Source: Mangrovimicrobium sp033283325
GTDB lineage: Bacteria > Pseudomonadota > Gammaproteobacteria > Pseudomonadales > Halieaceae
Reading direction: 5' to 3'
Length of the DNA: 64,000 bases
Assembly (NCBI GenBank): GCA_033283325.1
Contig: JAWMQO010000002.1
Span: 124,001-188,000 of the forward strand
Part shown: in pieces, positions 42,534 to 49,975 of the stretch
Numbering within the stretch: position 1 is the first letter of the stretch
Layout: every line of letters starts with the position of its first letter
Position numbers and translations under genes: made by a program
Notes under the pieces: generated by a model
What the model was told of the DNA's origin: nothing
Seen by the model: only the letters and a program-made list of their open reading frames with translations
Databases searched by the model: none

Positions 42534-43562
42534 ATGCATATCGCCGAGCGCCGCTGCTACCGCCTGGCCGGCGCGACCGGTATCGCCCTCGCACTGGGCT
42601 ATGGCATGGGCCTGGCGATTCCTTTCATCGCGCCGCTACTCGCGGTACTACTAGGCGCCAGCCCCGGCAGGCCCCCGGGGCTGAAGCCAAGCATCGTGAT
42701 AATGCTGTTCCTGTCCCTGGCCCTCGGGCTCGGCGTATTGATCGGCCCACTCCTGCAATACGCGCCGGTGTCTGCGCTACTGCTGATTTGCCTGGGCTTG
42801 TTTTTCTCCAGCCGGCTCGCCATCGTCGGCGGCAAGGATGTGCCCTCGATTCTGCTGGCCATGGGCTTTACCGTGATTCCGGCGGCGAGTTGCGCCAGCC
42901 AGGCCCTGGCGATGGCGATCATCGCCACCATGGTACTCAGCGTTGCCCTCGCCATCATCAGTCTTTGGATGGTGTACCCATTGTTTCCGGAGGACCCGGC
43001 GGCAGCGCTGCCGCCAGCCGCTGCCGGGAACCCGGCTGAGGGCGACTGGCTCTCCCTGCGCGCCACCCTGATCGTCCTGCCCCCATTCCTGCTCACGCTG
43101 ACCAACCCCGCCGCCTACCTTCCCCTTACCGTGAAGAGTATCCTGCTCGGGCGCGAAGCGAGTGAACTCTCCTTGCGCGACGCCGGACGCGAACTGGTAG
43201 GCAGCACCGCACTTGGCGGCGTCTGCGCAATGGCGCTATGGAGCCTGCTCAGCTTCGCGGTAGAGCTGTGGTTTTTCACCGGCTGGGTGGTGCTTGCGGC
43301 GATCCTGCTGATGGCTGGAGCCTATGGTGCGCGACCCAGCCGCCTGGCGCCGGGCTTCTGGGTCAATACACTCACCACCATGCTCATACTCCTGGGGGCC
43401 GCGGTACAGGACAGCGCCAACGGCAAGGATGTCTACCAGGCATTCGCCGTGCGCCTCGCCCTGTTTATTGTTGTCACGCTCTACGCCCTGTTCGCCATGG
43501 CGCTACTGGAAGGCTGGCGGGCCAGGCGCGACAGGCGAAAACAAAAGGCAATCACATGTTGA
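42534..43562 (+). CDS. DUF2955 integral membrane protein (FUSC-like efflux partner)
   Basis: 342 residues with about ten hydrophobic helices. The N-terminal GIALALGYGMGLAIPFIAPLLAVLLGASPGRPP and LGLGVLIGPLLQYAPVSALLLICLGLFFSSRL match the DUF2955 pattern. The family is related to the FusC/aromatic-acid exporter superfamily and usually encoded with HlyD and OMF partners, as here. It is the probable inner-membrane component. Overlaps the next gene by 7 bp. Confidence 0.8.
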   Translation: MHIAERRCYRLAGATGIALALGYGMGLAIPFIAPLLAVLLGASPGRPPGLKPSIVIMLFLSLALGLGVLIGPLLQYAPVSALLLICLGLFFSSRLAIVGGKDVPSILLAMGFTVIPAASCASQALAMAIIATMVLSVALAIISLWMVYPLFPEDPAAALPPAAAGNPAEGDWLSLRATLIVLPPFLLTLTNPAAYLPLTVKSILLGREASELSLRDAGRELVGSTALGGVCAMALWSLLSFAVELWFFTGWVVLAAILLMAGAYGARPSRLAPGFWVNTLTTMLILLGAAVQDSANGKDVYQAFAVRLALFIVVTLYALFAMALLEGWRARRDRRKQKAITC

Positions 43563-44011
43563 TGAATGTTCTGATGGGATTGGGCACCATGATCGTCTGC
43601 CTGCTGCTGCAGGGAGTCCTGGTAGTCGCCGCCCTGCGTTTCTACGCCCGGCGCTACGAGAAAATGTCCTCGACCTTTCTCGCCGCGATGCGGGTGACCG
43701 CAGGGATCATGTCTATCCTGATTCTAGGCAACCTGGCGCAGGTCGCCGTCTGGGCCGTACTGTTTTGTACGCTGGGCGAGTTCTCCAGCTTCGATGCGGC
43801 GTTTTATTTCTCGGCGGTGAATTTTGCCACCCTCGGGTACGGTGATATCGTCATGTCGGAAGCCCACCGTGTGCTCGGCCCACTGGAGGCCGTCAACGGC
43901 GTGTTGATGATCGGTGTCTCCACTGCAGCCCTGTCGCGCACTTTCCAGGAAGTAGTCAGGTTCAACGTGGCTTCCCAGGGCAGGAACAGCACTGGAGACA
44001 GTGGGAAATGA
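43556..44011 (+). CDS. Two-TM potassium channel protein
   Basis: 151 residues: TM1 (MIVCLLLQGVLVVAALRFYA), a second hydrophobic helix (MSILILGNLAQVAVWAVLFC), a pore loop with NFATLGYGDIVM (K+ filter TLGYGD) and a final TM (LEAVNGVLMIGVSTAALS). No RCK or other cytoplasmic gating domain. ATG 43556 overlaps the DUF2955 stop, indicating translational coupling to the efflux operon. Confidence 0.82.
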   Translation: MLMNVLMGLGTMIVCLLLQGVLVVAALRFYARRYEKMSSTFLAAMRVTAGIMSILILGNLAQVAVWAVLFCTLGEFSSFDAAFYFSAVNFATLGYGDIVMSEAHRVLGPLEAVNGVLMIGVSTAALSRTFQEVVRFNVASQGRNSTGDSGK

Positions 44012-44021
44012 GCACTGCATT

Positions 44022-45548
44022 ATGGATATTGAAAGCGAGCTCAAACTTGCCCTGACCCCCGCCGCCGCACGCAAGCTGCTGAAATCACCTGTCCTGAAAC
44101 AGGCCGCAGCAGGCAAGCGCCGCAAACGCCGCCTGGTCAGCACCTACTTCGATACCCGCGAACACGCCCTGCGCAAGGCCGGCGGCGCGCTGCGAGTGCG
44201 GCAGAACCAGGGCAGGCAGCCGGTGTTCGAGCAGACCGTCAAATTGCCCGCCCCGGGCCCCGCCGGCATGCAGAATTACGAGGAGTGGAACACGTCCTGC
44301 CAGGGCACCGAACCGGAACTGTCGAGCTTCGATGAAAGTGTCCTGGAGCGCCTTGGCATGCAGGACAAGCGCAGGCACCTGCGAGCGATTTTCACCACCG
44401 ATGTCGAACGCACTTCAGTGGAGCTCTCCCGCGGCAAGACCCACTTCATGCTCGACCTCGATATCGGACAACTGCGCGGGCACGGCGCCCGTGAGCAAAC
44501 ACAGGCGGTATGCGAGGCAGAGTTCGAACTGCGCAAAGGAGACCCGCTGCGCATGCTGGATTTCCTGCTGGAACTCGACCTGCATACCGACTGGCAACCG
44601 CTTTTCCTGACCAAGGCGCAGCGTGGCTACGCCCTGGCCAAACCTTCTCTGCGCTATAAAAAAAGCAAGGCGAAGCCGGTGCCCGTCACCGGGCAAATGA
44701 GCACCGGGGAGGCCTTCGGTCGAATTGTCGGCGAGGCCCTGAGTCATCTGCAGCGCAATCTGCACGTGGCGCTGGAGGGGGAGCCTGAAGGTGTGCACCA
44801 GTCCCGCGTGGCGATCCGGCGAATACGGGCTGCCCTGAGCGCCTTCAAGAAAGGACTGCCCTACGACAAACGCAAAGCCTTCAACGGCGAATTCCGCTGG
44901 CTGCAATCACGCCTGGCACCGGCACGGGACTGGCATGTATTCCTCAGCGAAAGCCTGCCGCAAATTCCCGGGGCGAGCGCGGAACAGCTGGCGCAGCTTC
45001 GCCGTCTCAATCGACTAGCCAGCCGCGAGCGAAAGCGGGCCACAACCGAGGTACAGGAACTACTGGCCAGCCAGCGCTTCACCCGGTTGATGTTGCAATT
45101 CCAGCACTGGCTCCTGGCGCTGGACAGCAAGCACTGGGAGCTGTTCGAGCAGCCCTTGAAACCCTTCGCCCTCAAGGTACTGGACAAGGTTCACAGGGAG
45201 CTGCTGATGGATCCCCGGCCGCTTTCGCGCATGTCCGAGGAAGAGCGCCACGGCTTGCGCAAAAGAGGCAAGAAATCCCGCTACGCCATGGAGTTTTTCT
45301 CTTCGCTGTGGACCGGAGCAGAGGTCCGCCAATACCTCACGCTGCAGGAAAAACTGCAGGACCAGCTCGGTGTGGCGAACGACGCCGTGGTAGCGCGGAT
45401 GCTGATGGCCAGCCTGCCGCCGCGCGCCCTCCCCGGCCCGGCTCTGTTGATGGTGCAGGCCTGGTCTGAATCCCGCGAGGCCCAGTGCCGCCGCCAGGGA
45501 CAGCCCCTGTGGCGTAAAATGCAGAGCGCCAGCCCCTTCTGGCGCTGA
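44022..45548 (+). CDS. CYTH-CHAD domain protein
   Basis: 508 residues from ATG 44022 (GTG 44001 would overlap the channel gene). The N-terminal CYTH/triphosphate-tunnel domain (about 1-200) has the ExExK signature ESELKL, with further acidic and basic strands (LDLDIGQLRG, CEAEFELRKGD). The C-terminal CHAD domain (about 235-500) has EGVHQSRVAIRRIRAALSAF and RGKKSRYAMEFF, the His/Arg/Lys-rich polyphosphate-binding pattern. It is probably an inorganic triphosphatase or polyphosphate-associated protein. Confidence 0.92.
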   Translation: MDIESELKLALTPAAARKLLKSPVLKQAAAGKRRKRRLVSTYFDTREHALRKAGGALRVRQNQGRQPVFEQTVKLPAPGPAGMQNYEEWNTSCQGTEPELSSFDESVLERLGMQDKRRHLRAIFTTDVERTSVELSRGKTHFMLDLDIGQLRGHGAREQTQAVCEAEFELRKGDPLRMLDFLLELDLHTDWQPLFLTKAQRGYALAKPSLRYKKSKAKPVPVTGQMSTGEAFGRIVGEALSHLQRNLHVALEGEPEGVHQSRVAIRRIRAALSAFKKGLPYDKRKAFNGEFRWLQSRLAPARDWHVFLSESLPQIPGASAEQLAQLRRLNRLASRERKRATTEVQELLASQRFTRLMLQFQHWLLALDSKHWELFEQPLKPFALKVLDKVHRELLMDPRPLSRMSEEERHGLRKRGKKSRYAMEFFSSLWTGAEVRQYLTLQEKLQDQLGVANDAVVARMLMASLPPRALPGPALLMVQAWSESREAQCRRQGQPLWRKMQSASPFWR

Positions 45549-45697
45549 GTACTTCCCAGCAGCGCCCGCTCCTGGGCGTATTCCATCATTTCCGGGTCAG
45601 CCATCCCATGTGCTCGCCCGCCCCGCGTATGCTGTTCAGGCAACACGGGTAATTCGTGTCACGGAAGACAAACCACAGCAAACAGGGAGAATACCTT

Positions 45698-46366
45698 ATG
45701 CAATTCCATAAATTTCTGATCGGCGCCTGCGCACTCGTAGCGAGTATCCACACACAGGCAGCGAGCATCACCATCTGGGAGATGAGCGGCCAGGCAGGTG
45801 ACCAGCCAACGATGGACGCCAACACCCTGGCCACCGGCCTGGAAAGCGCCACGCTGGCCCGCGGTGCAGGGCTCAACGCCAGTTCCGGCGCCGACTCCTT
45901 CAGCAGTTCCGGCTGGTCAGGCAACGAGGCCGGGGACTACATCAGTTTCAGTCTCATTGTCGAGGAGGGCTACCATTTGCAGCTGACCTCGCTGGAGCTC
46001 ATCACCCGCTCCTCCAATACCGGTCCGGGCAGCCTCGGGCTCTACTCCAGTCTCGATGGTTTCAGCGCGCAGCTGGGTAGCATCACCCAAAGTGGCAGTG
46101 AAGTACTGAATTCGAGTATCGACCTCGCGGGCCTTGGCAGCGTTATCGGCGGTATCGAGTTCCGTCTGCTGGAGCTCGGCAATACCCAGGCGGATGGCAT
46201 CGGCGACACCAGCGCCAGCGGCACTTTCCGCCTGCTCAACGGCGCCAGTGAATTCACCCGCTTCGAGGGTGAGCTGGTGCCGACCCCGGTACCCCTGCCG
46301 GCCTCCGCCTGGCTGTTCGGCTCGGCCCTCGCCGCACTCGCGGCAAGACGTCGGCTGCGGGCCTGA
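45698..46366 (+). CDS. PEP-CTERM-type exported protein (VPLPA variant)
   Basis: 222 residues. Signal peptide (KFLIGACALVASIHTQA), a Ser/Gly-rich beta domain, and the C-terminal sorting tail VPLPASAWLFGSALAALAARRR (motif, TM, Arg cluster) typical of the gammaproteobacterial PEP-CTERM/exosortase system. SD GGGAGA precedes ATG 45698; the earlier ATG frame from 45656 is not needed. No exosortase is in the window. Probable cell-surface or biofilm-matrix protein. Confidence 0.82.
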   Translation: MQFHKFLIGACALVASIHTQAASITIWEMSGQAGDQPTMDANTLATGLESATLARGAGLNASSGADSFSSSGWSGNEAGDYISFSLIVEEGYHLQLTSLELITRSSNTGPGSLGLYSSLDGFSAQLGSITQSGSEVLNSSIDLAGLGSVIGGIEFRLLELGNTQADGIGDTSASGTFRLLNGASEFTRFEGELVPTPVPLPASAWLFGSALAALAARRRLRA

Positions 46367-46459
46367 GCACCCCTGCGGGAGCCGTCGCCAGGCACAGACG
46401 GCGGGGCATCTTGCGCGTAGACTCTGAAGCCTACGTTACCAGCAACCAGGAACTGCCCC

Positions 46460-47782
46460 ATGCTGACCAATGCACGGCTCCCGCTACTGTGTGCCTTCGC
46501 TGCCCTGCTGAACTTTTTCAGCAATGCCTCCAGCAGCGCCTCCAGCGCCGAGCCGCTGAGCACCCGCGAACTGCAGGCCCACTACCGCCACCTGCACCAG
46601 AACCCAGAACTGTCATTGCAGGAGGCCGAAACTTCCGCCTACCTCGCCCGGGAGCTGGAGGCCCTGGGCTACAGTGTCACCCGGGAAGTGGGCGGTCACG
46701 GCATCGTCGCAGTGCTGGCGAACGGCTCCGGCCCCACTGCGCTCTACCGCGCCGACATGGACGCCCTGCCGGTGGCCGAGGATACCGGGCTACCCTACGC
46801 CAGCAAGGCGACGGGGCTGTCCGCCAGCGGCGAGCCGGTGCCCGTGATGCACGCCTGCGGCCACGACGTGCACATGACAGTGCTACTCGGCGCGGCCGCG
46901 CAGATGGCCGCCAGGCGTGACGAGTGGCGCGGCACGCTGCTGCTGGTAGGCCAGCCGGCGGAGGAACTCGGCGCCGGCTCCCAGGCCATGCTCGCCGATG
47001 GCCTGTTCGAGCGCTTCGGGCAACCGGATTACAACCTTGCCCTGCACACCAGCGCGGACCTGCCGGTGGGCAGTATCGGCTACACCCCGGGTTACGGCAT
47101 GGCCAACGTCGACGAAGTCGACGTTACCATTTACGGTCGCGGCGGCCACGGTGCCTACCCGGAAAAAACCATCGACCCGGTGGTGCTGGCGGCAGAATTC
47201 ATCAGCGTGCTGCAAACCATCGTCAGCCGTGAACTCTCGGCGCTGGAACCGGCGGTGATCAGCGTCGGTTCGATTCACGGCGGCAGTAAACACAACATCA
47301 TTCCCGATGAGGTAAAACTGCAACTTACCGTGCGCAGCTACGCCGATGAAACCCGTGACGTCCTGCTGCGGCGTATCGAGGAAATCAGCCACGGGCTGGC
47401 GCGCACGGCCGGTGTCAGCGAGGAGCGGCTGCCTGTCGTCCATGTCACCGATGAATATACGCCCGCGCTCTACAATACCCCGGAGTTCGCGCAGAGGGTC
47501 ACCGGAATCCTGCGCGCCAGCATGGGCGACACCGCGGTGGTGCAGGTGAAACCGAGCATGGCCGGTGAGGACTTCAGCCGCTACGGGCGCAGCGAGGCGC
47601 GAATTCCCACTACCCTGCTTTGGCTGGGTGGGGTAAGTAAGGCCGACTATCGCGCCGCCGGCGAGGGGAAAGTGGTACCGCCGGGGCTGCACTCGGCGCT
47701 GTTCGCGCCCGCCGCGGATGAAGCGATTCCGGTGGGGGTGGAGGCGATGACCACGCTGCTGCTGGAACTGCTGGCCCGCTGA
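46460..47782 (+). CDS. M20-family amidohydrolase, exported
   Basis: 440 residues with an N-terminal signal-like stretch (LPLLCAFAALLNFFSNASSSASS). The metal-binding motifs are those of M20D amidohydrolases: HACGHDVHMTVLLGA, GQPAEELGAGSQAML, and the C-terminal KPSMAGEDFSRYG. The dimerisation domain is visible around GRGGHGAYPEKTIDPVVLA. It hydrolyses N-acyl amino acids or peptides; the exact substrate is unknown. It probably acts in the periplasm. Confidence 0.9.
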   Translation: MLTNARLPLLCAFAALLNFFSNASSSASSAEPLSTRELQAHYRHLHQNPELSLQEAETSAYLARELEALGYSVTREVGGHGIVAVLANGSGPTALYRADMDALPVAEDTGLPYASKATGLSASGEPVPVMHACGHDVHMTVLLGAAAQMAARRDEWRGTLLLVGQPAEELGAGSQAMLADGLFERFGQPDYNLALHTSADLPVGSIGYTPGYGMANVDEVDVTIYGRGGHGAYPEKTIDPVVLAAEFISVLQTIVSRELSALEPAVISVGSIHGGSKHNIIPDEVKLQLTVRSYADETRDVLLRRIEEISHGLARTAGVSEERLPVVHVTDEYTPALYNTPEFAQRVTGILRASMGDTAVVQVKPSMAGEDFSRYGRSEARIPTTLLWLGGVSKADYRAAGEGKVVPPGLHSALFAPAADEAIPVGVEAMTTLLLELLAR

Positions 47783-47807
47783 ACCCGCGGCCACAGCCCG
47801 GGCTGAC

Positions 47808-47836
47808 ATAAAAACGGGGCCATGGGGCCCCGTTGC
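47808..47836 (-). terminator. Terminator of the acidic lipoprotein gene
   Basis: A 9-bp palindromic stem, AACGGGGCC / GGCCCCGTT, read on the minus strand is followed by TTTTTATG. It lies 16 bp after the lipoprotein stop, in the gap shared with the convergent amidohydrolase gene. Confidence 0.8.
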
Positions 47837-47851
47837 GGAACAGGCCGCGGC

Positions 47852-48265
47852 TTATTCCATTGCTTTTTCCATTTCATCCGATGCTTCATCGGCGGCGTCT
47901 TCCATCGCGTCGCCGGCGTCTTCGGCCATTTCTTCAGCTTCGTCCATGGCGTCGTCCATTGCGTCGCCCGCGTCATCCATGGCATCGTCCATCGCGTCTG
48001 CCGCGTCGTCCGCCATATCTTCGGCGGAGTCCATGGCGTCACCAGCGGCATCCTTGGTATCTTCCCAGGTTTCGTCCATTGCCTCGCCGGCATCGGACAT
48101 CATTTCTCCGGCGGCATCCACAGCCTCACCGGTTTCTTCCTTGACGGTGTCCACAGCTTCCGAAACCGAGGACTTGGCGGAATCAACATCTTCCTTGCTG
48201 CAGCCAGCCAGCGTCAGAGCCAGTAGTGCGGCGCATAAGGCCGCGAACAGATTGTTTCTTTTCAT
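47852..48265 (-). CDS. Acidic low-complexity lipoprotein
   Basis: 137 residues. Lipoprotein signal ALLALTLAGCS (acylated Cys) is followed by a highly acidic, Ala/Asp/Met/Glu-rich chain made of imperfect repeats such as DAGDAMDDAMD and DAADAMDD. It is predicted mostly helical, with an A-x-x-A-x-D periodicity like that of water-stress/LEA-like or apolipoprotein repeats. Function unknown; single gene with its own terminator. Confidence 0.8.
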   Translation of the reverse strand: MKRNNLFAALCAALLALTLAGCSKEDVDSAKSSVSEAVDTVKEETGEAVDAAGEMMSDAGEAMDETWEDTKDAAGDAMDSAEDMADDAADAMDDAMDDAGDAMDDAMDEAEEMAEDAGDAMEDAADEASDEMEKAME

Positions 48266-48433
48266 GAGTGCTTTTACCCCTTTTTAGTCAAGAAGGTGTC
48301 ACAGAAGGTTAGCCTTCACTCCCGTGAACCGCCTGTTTTACCACGGGAGTCAGGAGTGACTATAACCCATGAGGGTCAGACTTGAACCCCCGCCAGCTTG
48401 CCGGGGGCTCAGGACTTGCCGGGAAAGGTTTGC

Positions 48434-49975
48434 TCAGGGAAGATCGAGGGCCTTCAATACGCTGCGCCAGTCGATGTACTTGAAGTTCTGGTTCTGCTCC
48501 GGCAGCACGTTGTAGCCATCCTGTACGACCAGCATTCCCATTGGAAAATCGTCACCCAGGGCTGTGGCGGTCACTGCCAGGCCATCCGTCTCGCTGGTGC
48601 CATCGATACCCCTGGCAGAATCGGTCGCCACCCGGAAGCGACCGCGATAGCGGTAGGGTGGCTGACGCTCGAACAGGGCGTAGCTGTCGTCACCCTGGCT
48701 GGAAACCACCAGGTAACCAGCCTCGCCCTGAAGGTAGAGATCCATGCCTTCCACATCCGCATGCAGGGGATTTCCATCGACACCGGCAATCCGTTGTGCC
48801 GGCGTGGCATCATCCGGGTGCGCGGACATCACACTCACACCGTGGTCCTCTATGCCATAGAACAGCCGGTGACTGGCATCGTCCACCACGCAGCCTTCGG
48901 GCTGGTCATGCAGTGTCTGCTCCCGCAGGAGTTCACCTGCAAAACCCTTGCCGGCAGCATGCAAGCGCCACTGCTGGAAGCGGCCGTCCTTGTCGTTGAC
49001 CAGGACCTGAAGATTGCTGCCATCGTCGTACATGCACAGGCCGTAGGGGTCATCCAGGCCCGTCGCGATGTCCGAGTCGCGCAGCCAGACCACCTCGCCG
49101 CCGGCGCGAATGCCGAACAGGCTGATGCTCTGCTGTGTGCGGTTGGAGGCCGCCGCCAGCGCGGCGTACTCCGGGTGCTCGCGCAAGGCCCGAAGGTCCA
49201 CATTATTGAGACGTCCAGTGGCGATATGCGCGCGTTCTTCTCCCTGCAAATCGTAGATCCGCAGGCCGTAACGCTTGTCGGTACCCAGCACCAGGCTGTC
49301 TTCCGGCGCTGCCTCGTTCACCCAGATCGCGGGATCATCGGCAGTGTCACCGCGTGTTGGCACCGGGGTGGTCTGCACCGTGGCAGTCACGCTCGGCAGC
49401 TGTTCAGCCAGGACTTTCGCCAGACTCGCCACGATTACCTCGCCGACCCGCAACGCATCACCCGCAACGCTGAATTCCTCCACTTCCGGGTCGAGTTCGC
49501 CGGCTGGCGCGTATCGCGCCAGCAGTTCCCGCGCCAGGCTGCCTTCGCCCGCGTGAAAACGCCACAGGCCGACCCCTTCCTCGAGCACGTAGAGCAGACC
49601 CGCCTTGTCATCGACATAACAGTCCACGGCCTCGACCACGCCCGGCAAGCTGCGCACGCGCTGCAGTTCGCCACCCGCCGCGGGTAATAGCCACTGCACC
49701 AGGTAACCGCGATCGCTGAAAGCGTAGAGTTGTAATTCACCTCCTTCGACTGCGAGGCAGGCGCCGTCAAGCACCTGCATATCCGGCATGAAGCGCTGCT
49801 GCGTGAATTTCCCGGAAGCCGCTTCTCGTGAGAGAACCAGCTCGCTGCTTTCCTTGTCGAACGAGACCTCGTATTGACTGCCGTCGGCGAGCACGCGCTG
49901 GTCCGCCTGCGCACACAGGGGTAGGAGCGCAGCCAGCAGCGTGGCTCGCAACGGCATTTCCCTTAAACCCGACAT
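48434..49975 (-). CDS. Beta-propeller phytase (3-phytase family)
   Basis: 513 residues with a signal peptide (LLAALLPLCAQA). An N-terminal propeller-like region precedes the phytase domain, which has PTRGDTADDPAIWVN (Ca/phosphate-binding Asp cluster), LVLGTDKRYGLRIYDLQGEE, GRLNNVDLR, GCVVDDASHRLFYGIED and a C-terminal DGYNVLPEQNQNFKYIDWRSV. It releases phosphate from phytate in the periplasm or outside. The doubled size suggests a tandem-propeller form with one divergent copy. Translationally coupled to the upstream TonB receptor (TGATG). Confidence 0.92.
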   Translation of the reverse strand: MSGLREMPLRATLLAALLPLCAQADQRVLADGSQYEVSFDKESSELVLSREAASGKFTQQRFMPDMQVLDGACLAVEGGELQLYAFSDRGYLVQWLLPAAGGELQRVRSLPGVVEAVDCYVDDKAGLLYVLEEGVGLWRFHAGEGSLARELLARYAPAGELDPEVEEFSVAGDALRVGEVIVASLAKVLAEQLPSVTATVQTTPVPTRGDTADDPAIWVNEAAPEDSLVLGTDKRYGLRIYDLQGEERAHIATGRLNNVDLRALREHPEYAALAAASNRTQQSISLFGIRAGGEVVWLRDSDIATGLDDPYGLCMYDDGSNLQVLVNDKDGRFQQWRLHAAGKGFAGELLREQTLHDQPEGCVVDDASHRLFYGIEDHGVSVMSAHPDDATPAQRIAGVDGNPLHADVEGMDLYLQGEAGYLVVSSQGDDSYALFERQPPYRYRGRFRVATDSARGIDGTSETDGLAVTATALGDDFPMGMLVVQDGYNVLPEQNQNFKYIDWRSVLKALDLP

